Positions 33,230-43,457 of a stretch of DNA of 64,000 nucleotides are shown here, piece by piece. Each line of letters opens with the position of its first letter. Position 1 is the first letter of the stretch. Both the position numbers and the translations under genes were made by a program. The stretch comes from Fulvia fulva (lineage: Eukaryota; Ascomycota; Dothideomycetes; Mycosphaerellales; Mycosphaerellaceae): NCBI RefSeq assembly GCF_020509005.1, contig NC_063018.1, positions 2,666,001 to 2,730,000 on the forward strand, given 5' to 3'. The notes under the pieces were generated by a model. The model was not told where the DNA came from, searched no databases, and saw only the letters and a list, made by a program, of their open reading frames with translations.

Positions 33230-36200
33230 CTAAATATTAACCCTAGGTCGGGGAACGACCTTAGGTATCTCGAGACCTTCTTTAGTACTTTTATATACCG
33301 CTTTGTTAGATCCGCGACATATATACTAGTTCTCCCGAGTAGGAAGGCTAGGTCCGGTCTCGTTATAGTTATTAGCTATATCTAGGTCCTATTATTACTC
33401 TAGTAGTTATCCTTACTATATCTCTCGTCGTTTAGGGCTATAGGACGGAGATCATCGTAACTATCTATTAGCGAGAGTGTTAGGCTTGCCTTTTCTTTTG
33501 CTATGTCTATTTTAATAGGGGCCTTACGGATATAATAGCCCTAGTCGAGTTTTAGGGTACCGTTACGCCTATCGCGAGTAATCTTTAGTCCTAGTAGTTT
33601 CTCTAGTTCCCCGAGATCCTTAATCTTAAAGTATTACGCGAACTGCTTCTTAAACTATTAGATGTCGGCTAACCTTAGTACTATAATAGGTATGTCGTCT
33701 ATATAGATAAGTAGTATATTGTCTTTCTTAGTATAAGTTAGGAGATATAGGTCTACCTCGGACTAGTAGAATCCTATTTTAACTAACGTAGCGATATAGA
33801 GCTTATTCTAGTCTCTAGCTACCTACTTTAGGCCGTAGAGACTCCGGAGTACCTTAAGGACCGTATTCGGTAGGGTTTCGACTCCTAGTAGGGGTTTTAT
33901 ATAGATGTCTTCGGCTAGGTAGCTTTAGGTAAACGTATAATTAACGTCGACCTAGTATATCTCGAGATCCCGCTCGTAAGCTACTACTATAAAGACCCTT
34001 AGAGTGTTATAGCGTACTATAGGTACGAATGTCTCTTCGAAGTTAACGCCGAATTTCTATAAAAACCCTCTTACGATAAGTCTTGCCTTGAACTTTTCGA
34101 TTGCTCCGCTAATAAGTCTCTTTACGTCGAAGACCTACTTAGAGGTGACTATATTCGCCCCCCTTAGAGCGATAGCCGTTTCCTAGGTATTATTACTTAA
34201 TAACGAGAGCAGCTCGGTATCGATAGCGTCCTTCTATAAGTGGCCCTATTTAGGATCCCCTACCGTAGCCTTATATATCTTCGGGATAGGTACTTCCTAT
34301 TAGTAGGCGATACCGGGTCCGAATGTAGTAAAGGCGTATTCTTAGACTTTGTCGAACAGTTCCTCTACCGTAGCTATAAATATACGTTCGTCGGTATAAG
34401 TAAGTCTATTGTTTACCTAGGGCAGTTAGTAGAACAAAGCTATTATAGCTTTATAGTACTTAGCCTTATAGTCCTAGTCCTAGCCGTAGTTATTATTAGG
34501 ATCCCTAGTCCTTTTCCTCTAGACGATTAGTTCCGGTAGCTCCGGGGTTTCCTCGATCTTCTTATAGTCCGCGATATTATCTAGTCTACCGGGAAGTTAG
34601 ATATAGAGCGGTCTTAAGACAGTTAGTCCTTTATCCTTAGCCGTAGCGGGTTCGGTCTCTACGTAGGGAGCGGGAATTAGCTAGGTCGGTTCTTCTATAG
34701 AGGACTCGGCTGCTTTAGTAGTAGAAAGTTAGGGTATTATACTACCCGAGGATCGTGAGATTGCTATCGGGGTATCCGCTAGTCGCTAAACTAGTAGTAG
34801 TCGCGAGACCGCCGGTAGTTAACCGACTAGCCTTCGTTCGGGTACCCTACTAGGTTAGTTTATAAAGGAGATACCTAAGTCTAGATCTCCCCCTTCTCGT
34901 TTTCGAACTAATCTACTTAGCTATACTGCCTAATAGCTCGTATATCTAGCTCCTAGAACAACTATTACTTAGTCGATTAACCGTATCTAACGAAAATAGC
35001 TTCCTTACCCCGGTTTATTAACTTATCCTATCGTAGCCCTTTTAGATATAATTTCGGTTCTACGTAAACTACTACCCTATAACCCTATACTCTTAGGTGA
35101 TCTACCGTCGATACTTTGCTAGTAAATGCTTCTTCCGGCGAAAGTTAGATACTATTAAGTAACGGTCCGTTCGGTAGTAGGTTACGTATAACCGCCTATA
35201 CCTCTAGCGCTTTAGGCTAGAATTCTACCGGCATCCCCGATTCCTCGAGTATTACGCGAATCGCGTTCTCCGATGCCTAGATTAACCCTTCTACTACTCC
35301 GTTTTGTATAGAGTTATAAGTATCCGTCGTATTATATTAAACCCCCGATTCTTTCTCCTATTCTTTTAGAACTATTAGTAGCTTAGGTGTATTGTTACTC
35401 CGTACTACTCTTACGTAGCATTTCGATACTCTCTCTATAGTTGGCCGCTATTGTTATAGTGCTTACGCTACGTCGGATTTGTTCTTAAGCGGGATTACCT
35501 ACTTCTTTCTTAAGAAGTTATCTACGATCCCTAGCTAGTATTTAAAACCTAGCCTAGATGTCGCATTTTCGAAGGGTCCGTAGATGTCGATAGATATAAG
35601 CGTAAGTCTTTCGTTCTTTCGTTCTACGATAGCGCCTTTAAACTTCCGTATATTTGTAATAGAGTATACCTTATAGTTATACTCGTCCGGGATAGGAATC
35701 GGGTCCTTCTTATTACTTACCCTATAGACGTTCCGGAGCAATCCTTTAGCTAGGTATACGAATCTTCTATACTAAAGCTCCTACTAATCCTCGGTATTTA
35801 CCGCGGCTAGAGCTTCCTCGTATAGCATCTCCGGGGGTCTATTATCTACCTAGTTTAGGGAGTCGGATATTGAAGATACTACCGGTACCCCCCCTCGTAG
35901 TACTATTCGTACGATAGGCTTTCCGCTCTTATACTTAAGTATAAAGTTTAGAGGTTCGATATCAAATTACTTACTAAACTACCTCTATAAAACTAGATTA
36001 ACTCCGAGATTAGGAACAAATAAGACTTTCTCTAGCGTAATTTGTTTTCCCGTTAGGCCTCCTATAGTTACTATTCCTTTATAGAATGTATCTAGGTACC
36101 CCCTATCGACTTTAATTACTTTCCTTCTCGCTAGTTTCCTAAGCGATCTAAATAGAGACTTATTATTAGTTATGTATAAGGAGGTATAGGAGTCTAGTAA

Positions 36201-37228
36201 CTATTCGGAGGCGGGAAACTTGCCTTTTACTTCGGTAGTAGAATAGGCGACTTTGTCGTCGTATATTTCCTTGGTATCGCTTTCTCGTAAGGTATAGGCT
36301 CGTATTGCCTTTGCCTTTATCTTATTATCGGATTGGCTTCTCCTATCCTTCTACTGTTTCCTTAGATTTCTTAAGGGCGTTTTAGGCCTTCTCTAGATCC
36401 CGGACTAGCTCTTCGTAGGACTTCTTCTCCCGTTACTTCTAGGTGTTCTTCTTTTTAATAAACTCCTTTACGAAATCTAGTTCCTAGTACGATATAACTA
36501 GGTAGTTACTATCGTAGATAAAGTAGCCGCTCTTAGCCCCTTGTCTCTAGGAGTATAGAGCGGTCTCGCCCTTACTCTCTTAGATCCGTAATTCGTAGGA
36601 TTTAAGTAAGGTTATAGCGGATTCCTAGCCTAGGTTTAGCTAGGCTAGGATAGTGTCCCTAGTACTAGCGTAGACGTCCGGGATGCTGCTTAGTAGGTAC
36701 TTAAACCTTCGGATAGGGTCCTTATAGTAGGTCTCTTTACTATCTGTTTCGGCAATCTATATAGATAGGTTACCTAGATATATCTACCCTTATCTAATTA
36801 TCTAATCGTCCGGTAGCTTAAACGACACTAGCTGTTTTATAAGCGCTACTACGTGTGCCTTATAGACCTTACTATACTTCTTCTATAGAAGTTTCTAGAT
36901 CTCTTTCGTATCTCGTATATCTAAGATTTCTTAGTTGTCCTCCTCGGACAAATATACTAAGATAGTATATCTCGCTATACCGTTTGCCTTCGAAGTAATC
37001 TTAGGCGTAACGGATTCTAGGAGATCAGCCGACGAGTCGTCGATAACCTAGAATACCTCCCAGCTTTCGAGATAGTCTCGTAGTATAACGAACTAGCGCT
37101 TCTAGTTCTTATAAGTAAGGGTAGGGCCGACCTTCCGGGGGCCCTTATAACTCGTTAAGTCGTCTATAGCGAAGGTAGCCTTAGATATATAGCAAGCTCT
37201 ACTTGACTACGGTAGTTAGAATAAGCTT

Positions 37229-37286
37229 AGACTCCCCGAGTCTATTAGTAGCGTTTAGTATAGTAGACTCCCCGAGTCTATTAGTA
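37229..37286. repeat. 36-bp-spaced duplication in Copia-2 leader/gag start
   Basis: A 22-bp segment (37,229-37,250) recurs exactly at 37,265-37,286. Each copy contains GACTC-CCC-GAGTC, a small hairpin. Confidence 0.85.
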
Positions 37287-37366
37287 CGTTACCGTATAGA
37301 TTCCGCGTATAGGGTAAAATACCCTACGTCGTACTTCCTTAGTATATCGATGTCCTATTAAGCAAA

Positions 37367-37381
37367 CCCGGGCTTATAACC
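37367..37381 (-). other. Copia-2 primer-binding site
   Basis: On the element strand GGTTATAAGCCCGGG, directly after the 5' LTR. Same motif and position as in Copia-1 and Copia-3; complementary, after undoing RIP, to the initiator tRNA-Met anticodon arm. Confidence 0.75.
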
Positions 37382-37789
37382 TATTGAATAGGTATAGTAT
37401 ATATATATACGGAAGTTAGGATACGTAAGAGGGAAGGAGGAAGGACTAATATAGTATACGAAGGTATATAGTAGAATAGTGTTTAGTACTAAAGGTGTCT
37501 CTACTATCGGTATAGAGACTACGTCTCTTATACCTATATAGAGGGATATTGCTCTAGTCCTAGTTCTGTTTCACTACGCCTTATCGGTTTTATCTATATC
37601 TTATCCTACGACGGCAGTTCCTCCGACAGTCTTATACTAACTAGCTAAGCGACTTTAGGTCCTCTAAGTCGCTCCTACTATTCGTACGGTGTCTCGGTAG
37701 TATTGCCGTACTATTGTCTCGACTAGCTTAGTGTATACTAAGTTAGTCTTAGTACCGTACGACATACCTACTAACCTATATTTGTAATA
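37382..37789 (-). repeat. Copia-2 5' LTR
   Basis: 408 bp, followed on the right by the AGTAG target duplication and Gypsy-2 integrase sequence. Near-identical to the split 3' LTR. Confidence 0.88.
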
Positions 37790-38520
37790 AGTAGCGCGTA
37801 TATCCTACGCTAGAATACGGAAACCTATTACGTACTACGATCCGAGATAATAGACTTCGGGAGCCTATATCTACTAAATACGTACTTCAGGAATACTAGT
37901 ACGTAATACTCTACTATTATCGAGGTAATAGGAATAATATATCGCTCCTTAGTTAGGCGGTATATAACGGTTATAATGTTCTTATACGTTTATCCGTCGA
38001 CTACAATTCTTCCCTTCGGTAGTTTAACTACGAAGTTAATAGAGATATCCTCCTAAGAGCTAGATAGTACTAGTAGCGGTCTTAATAGCCCTAGGTACTA
38101 GATATTAGTATTCTTATTCGTACGGTAAGCGCGGTAGGCACGTATATAGCTCTTTATAAATCGTATAATGCCTAGCTAGGTATAGTTACGAGCTACTAAT
38201 TTATACGTCTTCTCGTCCCCTAAGTAACTAGCTACTATATAGTCGTAGAAAGCCTATACGATACGAGTACGTACCGGGATTTCACCTTTATCTAGATTGT
38301 CTTCTAATTCCGGAGGAACGAATAGGCTATAACTACTATATATATTCTTAATATATATTATGCCTCCGACTAGGACTATATAACGGTTATCGATACGGTA
38401 CTTCCTTAGTAAGGTGTATAGTTCATCTCGTTCTAGCTATTAAACGGCTTCCTTAGCCTCTAGTTATATATAGAGTCCTCGAATAGCGGTCGTAAGCGGG
38501 GTTATAACGTTATTAGTATA
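37790..38520 (-). pseudogene. Gypsy-2 integrase N-terminal part, copy 1
   Basis: Minus-strand reading gives 'INFVVKLPKG', 'YKNIITVIYRLTKERYI' and 'RLPKSIISDRST', the integrase core with its first two catalytic Asp positions. Upstream of this (higher coordinates) is the zinc-binding N-terminus. It joins in sense to 27,222 once Copia-2 is removed. On the right it is cut at 38,520 by the Copia-1/Gypsy-1 block; the RT C-terminus and RNase H that should come next are missing. Confidence 0.8.
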
Positions 38521-38738
38521 TGTTAAACAGGTACGAGTTGCGTAGCAGTGGAAGACGGCGGATCATACGAAAGACGAAGAAGGACCCAATGGGATAGCGT
38601 GTATCTACATACAGTATCGCCGGTGTTTGTGTAGGTATTTCAGGAGGGACAGCTGTACTTAGGACTTGACTAGCAAGCCCTGATTACTAATCCCCCTAAG
38701 CACCTAATGTTGACCCTATGACCTGCATATTCTCAACA
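38521..38738 (-). repeat. Copia-1 3' LTR, copy 3
   Basis: 218 bp; the ends TGTTAAACA...TCTCAACA (inverted) show the unmutated termini TGTTGAGA...TGTTTAACA. It is 16 bp shorter than the LTR at 16,816. The inner neighbour CTCCCACTCAGG is the complement of a polypurine tract. Confidence 0.9.
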
Positions 38739-38772
38739 CTCCCACTCAGGTCAGAAGGTCTCAAACAATCCC

Positions 38773-41700
38773 TTATACAAGCTGGAGCTGCCTTACAAGG
38801 TTTTGAAACTGCTGGCCATTAAGGGGCTTAGCCAGCCTATCAGCAACTATGTCCTTTATATGGCAGTAATCCATTGCAATCTTCCTTTGCCACGAGAGAT
38901 TCCTGACATAGTGGTATGCAACATCAATATGCTTTGACCTGTCATGGACATGGGCATCTTTGACAAAGGTCAAAGCTGCTTGGTTGTCACCCATAAGCTC
39001 CACGGGTCTCAGCTCATCAACAGTACTGCTTGCCTTGATCCTAGGTTGGAATGAACACTCTCCAACCAGGTCAGGACACCTCATCTCCCTAAGGACTGCA
39101 GCAAGAAACTGTGACTACTTGGCTGCTGCATTCATGGCCATGAACTCAGCCTCCATTGTTGATGTGGCAACAGACTTCTGCTTCCTACTCATCCAGGACA
39201 TAGGTGATCCACAAAGGAACCATATATGTCCAAGGATTAAGACTCTGTCTGCCTTGTCCATAGCATAACCAGAATCTGAGTATCCCTGGAGAATACCTCC
39301 TCCTCTTCTGTACATCAAGCCCAGGTCCGGGTATGATCTCAGATACCTGGAGAGTTTCTTCAAAGCTCTAAGATGTTGCTTTGGAGGGTCAGCAACATAT
39401 GAGCTGATTCTTCCAAGGGGGAAAGCAAGGTCTGGCCTTGTCATTGTCATTGGCCACATCCAGGTACCATTGCAACCCTGGTACTCCTGTTTGTTGCACC
39501 TCTCATCCATAGTAGCTGAAGGTCTCAGATCCTTATAGCTGTCTATAGGTGAGAGTGTGGGTGTGGCCTTCTCTGGAGAGATGCCCATCTTGGCAAGGTT
39601 AGTTTGGATGTAGTGTCCTTGATCAAGCTTTACAGTGCCTTGGGACCTGTCTCTTATAATCCTCATTCTAAGGATCTTCGTAGGTTCACCAAGATCTTTA
39701 ATCTTAAACACTTTTCCAAGCTCAGCCTTAAACCACTGAACATCTGACAGCTTTGGAGCTGCAATGGGGATGTCATCCACATAGGTGAGGACCATGAGGT
39801 CTCTTCCTCTGTAGATGAGTAGGCATGGATCCACCTGGGACTAGGTGGATCCAATCTGTTCTAGCTTGGCAACACAGAGCTTGTTCCAATCTCTAGCTGC
39901 TTGCTTCAGTCTATACAGGCTTCTAAGGACCTTGAAGACCATATTTGGTGGAATTTCAACACCTAGGGGTGGGATCATGTAGATGTCTTCAAGAAGGCTG
40001 CTTTCGGTGAAAGCATTGTTCACATCCACCTGGTGTATCTCAAGATCTCTCTCACATACTACAGCCATGAAGACCCTAAGGGTATCATGCCTAACAGTAG
40101 GTGCAAAGGTCTCTTCAAAGTCAACACCATATTTCTGTGAAAACCCTCTTGCAACCAGTCTTGCCTTGAACTCTTCAATGGCTCCACTGATCATTCTTTT
40201 CACATCAAAAACCCACTTAGATGTAACCAGGCTTGCACCCCTTGGTGGTACAACTGGATCTAAGGTGTTGTTGCTTCCTAAGGCAATAAGTTCTTTCTGG
40301 ATTGCCTCTTTCCACATATGTCCCCAATTGGGGTCTCCCACTGCCTCCTTATAGGACTTTAGGATTGGCACTTCCTGCTGGTAGGCTATGGCCTGCCTAA
40401 CAGCAGCAAATGCATATCCCTCCACATCATTCAGGATTTCCTCAACCCAGCTCATAGTTGGATCAAGATGAAACATCTGAGCAATCAATGCCCTATGATG
40501 CTTGGCTTCATGCTCAGCAAAGCCATCATCTTCATCCCCCCTTGACCTCTTGTTGCCTGCAAGCTGAGGTGGCTGTTGAGGTTGATCCTCCTGAACAAGT
40601 TCCTCTTCCTTTTCTTTTCTTGGAGTCCCCTCTACTCCACTCTTCTGGTACACTCTAATGTCTTTTAGAGGTTGGGGAAGTTGCACAAACAGAGGCTTTG
40701 CCTGGAGCTGCTGTGGCTGCATTGGTGAACTGGAGACCTGAGCAGGAGGTCTTCCAACGGGGTTTCTCTTCAGGGCTCTGCTTAACTGGTTTGTGAAGGT
40801 GATGCCAAGATCCATATCACCCCCCTTCTCATTCTCAAACCAGTCAACTTGCCCGTGTGTTTTGATGGCTTTCATGTCAGGCTCCCAGAAGAGCCATTGC
40901 TTTGTGGTGTCCTCCACATAGCCAACAAAGACAACTTCTTTACCCCTATTCATGAGCTCGTCACTTCTCAAGCCTTGAGGTTGGGATCTCGGGTCTACAC
41001 AGACCACTGCTTTACATCCCTAGACTCTCAAATGGTCAACTGATAGTACCTGGCCAGTGAAGGCTTCTTCTAGTAAAAGAGTAGTACCATCTATTATTGG
41101 TCCATTTGGAAGTCTGTTTCTGACCACAGTTTGAGCAATAAGGGCCTCTAGCCAGAATTCAACTGGCATACTCGAGTCCTTAAGCATAGCTCTCACTGTA
41201 TTCTCAGAGGCTTAGATTGACCTTTCCACAGGTCCATTCTGAAGTGAGTTGTAGGCATCAGTTGTGTCCATCTGAATGCCAAACTCCTTCTCCCACTGTT
41301 TTAGCAAGGAAAGAATTTCCCTTGCACCATCACTACGGATTGCAGATAGAAAACACCTTGAGCTGTTCTCTACCTGAACCTTCCATTCCTTTAGAGCTGT
41401 AGGAGCATCACTCCTAGCCTTCAAAGGGATTACCTACTTCTTCCTCAAGAAGTTGTCTACAATCTCAAGCCAGTACTTGAAGCCAAGTCTTGAGACTGCC
41501 CCTTGAAAAGGCCCACAGATGTCAATAGAGATGAGGGCCAGCCTCTCTCCTTTCCTCTCTGTGGCAGGTCCTTTGAACTTCCTCATGTTTGCAAGGGAGC
41601 AGATCTTGCAGTTCTGGTGTTCAGAAGGAACAGGAATGGGATCTTTCTTGTCAGTGACTCTATGCAGGTTTCTTAGCAGTCCCTTGCTAAGGTGTGCACA

Positions 41701-43165
41701 TCTTCTATGCTATAGCTCCCACTGGTCCTGGGACTCAGTGGCAGTCATAGCCTGTTCCAATTCACACTCAAAATGTGTACCTAACTTGGACAGATCCAAG
41801 TCATGCTCCTGTAGAGAGGCATATACTTGAGGCATAGCTTCAAGCTGCTCTGAAACACTTTGAATGAATGGAACACCCCCTCTCAGTTTTGTCTGGACAA
41901 CAGGTTTTCCAGAAAGGGATTTAAGGGTGAAACTGGGTGGTTGGACAGCAAATTGTTGGCTGAACTGATTCCAAGAAACAAGACTAACTCCAAGGCTAGG
42001 AACAAACAAGACATTTTCTAAGACAATTTGCTTTCCAGAAGGACCACCCATTACTGCACTTCCCATATGTGTAGCTTGTAGATAGCCATCCCCAACCTTG
42101 ATCCACTTCCTCTTTTGAAGAGGCTTCAGTGTCCTGAATAGTGAATCTTGGTCAGTTATATGTGATGAAGCACAAGAGTCAAGCAACCACTCGGACGAGG
42201 GGTACTTGCCCTTGGCTTCCACAGTGGAATGGGCAACCTCATCAACATCATCATCTTCTGATGGTATCTCAGGGTCTGATGCGTCTTCCTGGGTCGCACG
42301 GGCCCTTGCAGGCTTCTTACTAGAGGAGGCCTTTGGCTTGCGGCTCTCCTTCATCTGCTTTGCAAGGTCCGTCATCACCTTGAGGACATCACGAAGGTTT
42401 GGTGATGATGACCTCCTACGAGGTGGTGACGGTTGTCTCTTAGTAGGGTAGGTAACCCTAGCTAGTTTGTCCTTGTTCCTAACAGCCTGCTGAGCTGCAG
42501 AAAGGTGTGGGCACTTGCTCATAAAATGGTCACCATTGCAGAGATGGCACGTGAGCTTGCCCTGGAAACCCTTCTTAGCGAACATGGCTGTCCCTTGATG
42601 AATCATTGATTCTTGCTTCTCCCTAAGAATTGCAAGAATGTCTTGTGGTGAGAGATTCACCTGGGCATCAATTGCATCGCGAATTGAGCCAAATGAGTCT
42701 GGCAGAGCTGCTAAGAGTTACTAGATCTTTCTGTTCTCAGTCTTGATGTCTTAGAACTGAGGCGAGATTAAAACAGCCCTCCTTGCAATTGAGCTAAGCT
42801 CCTGCCAGGCGTCATCTATTGACTGGTCCTCTGTCATCACGAAATTGGTGTATTGCTAAGGCAAACTTCTTCTAGTAGCGAGAAGTCTTCTCTTGTATTT
42901 GGCTTCAGCCCATTCCCACAACTCCTTCGTATACCGGATCTCGTATGTCATCTCTTAGTCATCTGTCGACAGACAGATGTACATCTTATACAGGGCCGTT
43001 GCATTGTGCCGTCTGTACGATGCCTTCCTTATCGCTTGATCTAAAGGAAGGGATGACTCCGATGATATAGAGGGTGTCGCTATAGATAGGGTTATAGCGG
43101 GAATGTCCGTAATAATGTCTTCGAGGACCTAGTCAACCTGCTTTGATACTAGGTGTATTCTCATT
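38773..43165 (-). pseudogene. Copia-1 gag-pol, copy 3 (one frame, about ten stops)
   Basis: All large open pieces (41,710-42,660; 41,212-41,424; 39,841-41,007; 39,115-39,834; 38,773-39,084) lie in the same minus-strand frame, so only stop codons separate them. Gag: 'ATALYKMYICLSTD' and 'QDILAILREKQESM', with a CCHC knuckle 'CHLCNGDHFMSKCPH' (about 42,510-42,555). Protease: 'WLLDSCASSHITDQ' (about 42,150-42,190), with Asp-Ser-Cys where Gly is commoner. GAG-pre-integrase: 'HQNCKICSLANMRKFKG'. Integrase: 'ALISIDICGPFQG', 'DTTDAYNSLQNGPVERS'. RT: 'FKARLVARGFSQKYGVDF', 'IHQVDVNNAFTES' and 'LTYVDDIPIAAP' (YVDD, near 39,775). RNase H: 'SRKQKSVATSTMEAEFMAM' and 'HIDVAYHYVRNL'. Stops replace Gln or Trp (for example CAA to TAA near 41,215). 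A very good reference for the family but not translatable. Confidence 0.88.
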
Positions 43166-43171
43166 AGCTTG

Positions 43172-43273
43172 CCTAAATAGTAAATCTTAGTCAGTTATAT
43201 ATAATGATATATAAGAGTTAAGCAACCACTGGGACGAGGGGTACTTACCTTTAGCTTCTATAGTAGAATAGGC
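43172..43273 (-). pseudogene. Copia-1 protease-region fragment next to Gypsy-1 copy 3
   Basis: 102 bp, the inverted equivalent of 12,224-12,325 with the same break to gag. It ends at 43,269-43,273 with TAGGC, the complement of the GCCTA target duplication of Gypsy-1 copy 1. Confidence 0.8.
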
Positions 43274-43457
43274 TATAAGGGCGCGCGTATTATAGGGTCC
43301 GAACGAGATAGTTGTTGTTCTACGAAGCTACGAAAGAGGAGCGCGAGGCGCGGCGAAGTTATAAAGCAAAGCTAAGCCGCGCTAACCCGATACAGAAGGT
43401 CCGCGGTTCAGCCGGGCCGACGTAGCTATAGTAGGGGGTCGCGGGCTACCCGTGATA
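43274..43457 (-). repeat. Gypsy-1 3' LTR, copy 3
   Basis: 184 bp, nearly identical to 12,040-12,223; polypurine complement CCCCCCTCCCAAAAC to its right. Confidence 0.92.

Larger units (their letters stand above)
32620..37366 (-). pseudogene. Copia-2 gag-pol and leader (RIP-degraded)
   Basis: On the minus strand, from right to left: leader and gag (about 36,450-37,366), protease near 36,150-36,260 (homologous to 'WLLDSCASSHITDQ', here 'LLDSYTSLYITNN'), GAG-pre-integrase and integrase start (open at 35,535-35,741, with 'NKKDPIPIPDE' and 'LISIDIYGPFEN'), integrase core to about 34,900, RT (about 33,500-34,200) and RNase H (about 32,660-33,110, with a 'KKQKS' remnant). A 32-bp tandem duplication at 33,166-33,229 shifts the frame in the RNase H part. 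Stops are abundant. Confidence 0.8.
27223..37789 (-). mobile_element. Copia-2 element, complete, carrying a nested Tad-C LINE
   Basis: Complete Ty1/Copia element on the minus strand inside the Gypsy-2 integrase; target duplication AGTAG (27,218-27,222 and 37,790-37,794). LTRs are about 408 bp (5': 37,382-37,789; 3': 27,223-27,331 joined to 32,322-32,619). The 3' LTR is split by a full-length Tad-C LINE. Without the LINE the element is about 5.6 kb. All coding parts are RIP-degraded. Confidence 0.88.
38521..43171 (-). mobile_element. Copia-1, copy 3 (least mutated; 5' LTR missing)
   Basis: Minus-strand Copia-1 with 3' LTR (38,521-38,738) and nearly all of gag-pol. It starts inside gag at a recombinant junction (43,171/43,172), so leader and 5' LTR are lost. 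Unlike its surroundings it retains many CpA/TpG dinucleotides and long open frames from 38.8 to 42.7 kb. It has therefore undergone little RIP, or escaped most of it. Confidence 0.88.

Noticed and set aside
34240..34530. 96-aa frame on the plus strand
   Set aside because: Antisense to degraded Copia-2 pol, no motif, extreme Tyr/Ile/Val composition typical of RIP DNA.
38521..42700. Copia-1 copy 3 as a functional gene
   Set aside because: The frame is continuous but has about ten stop codons and no 5' LTR. Readthrough of all of them is not plausible.
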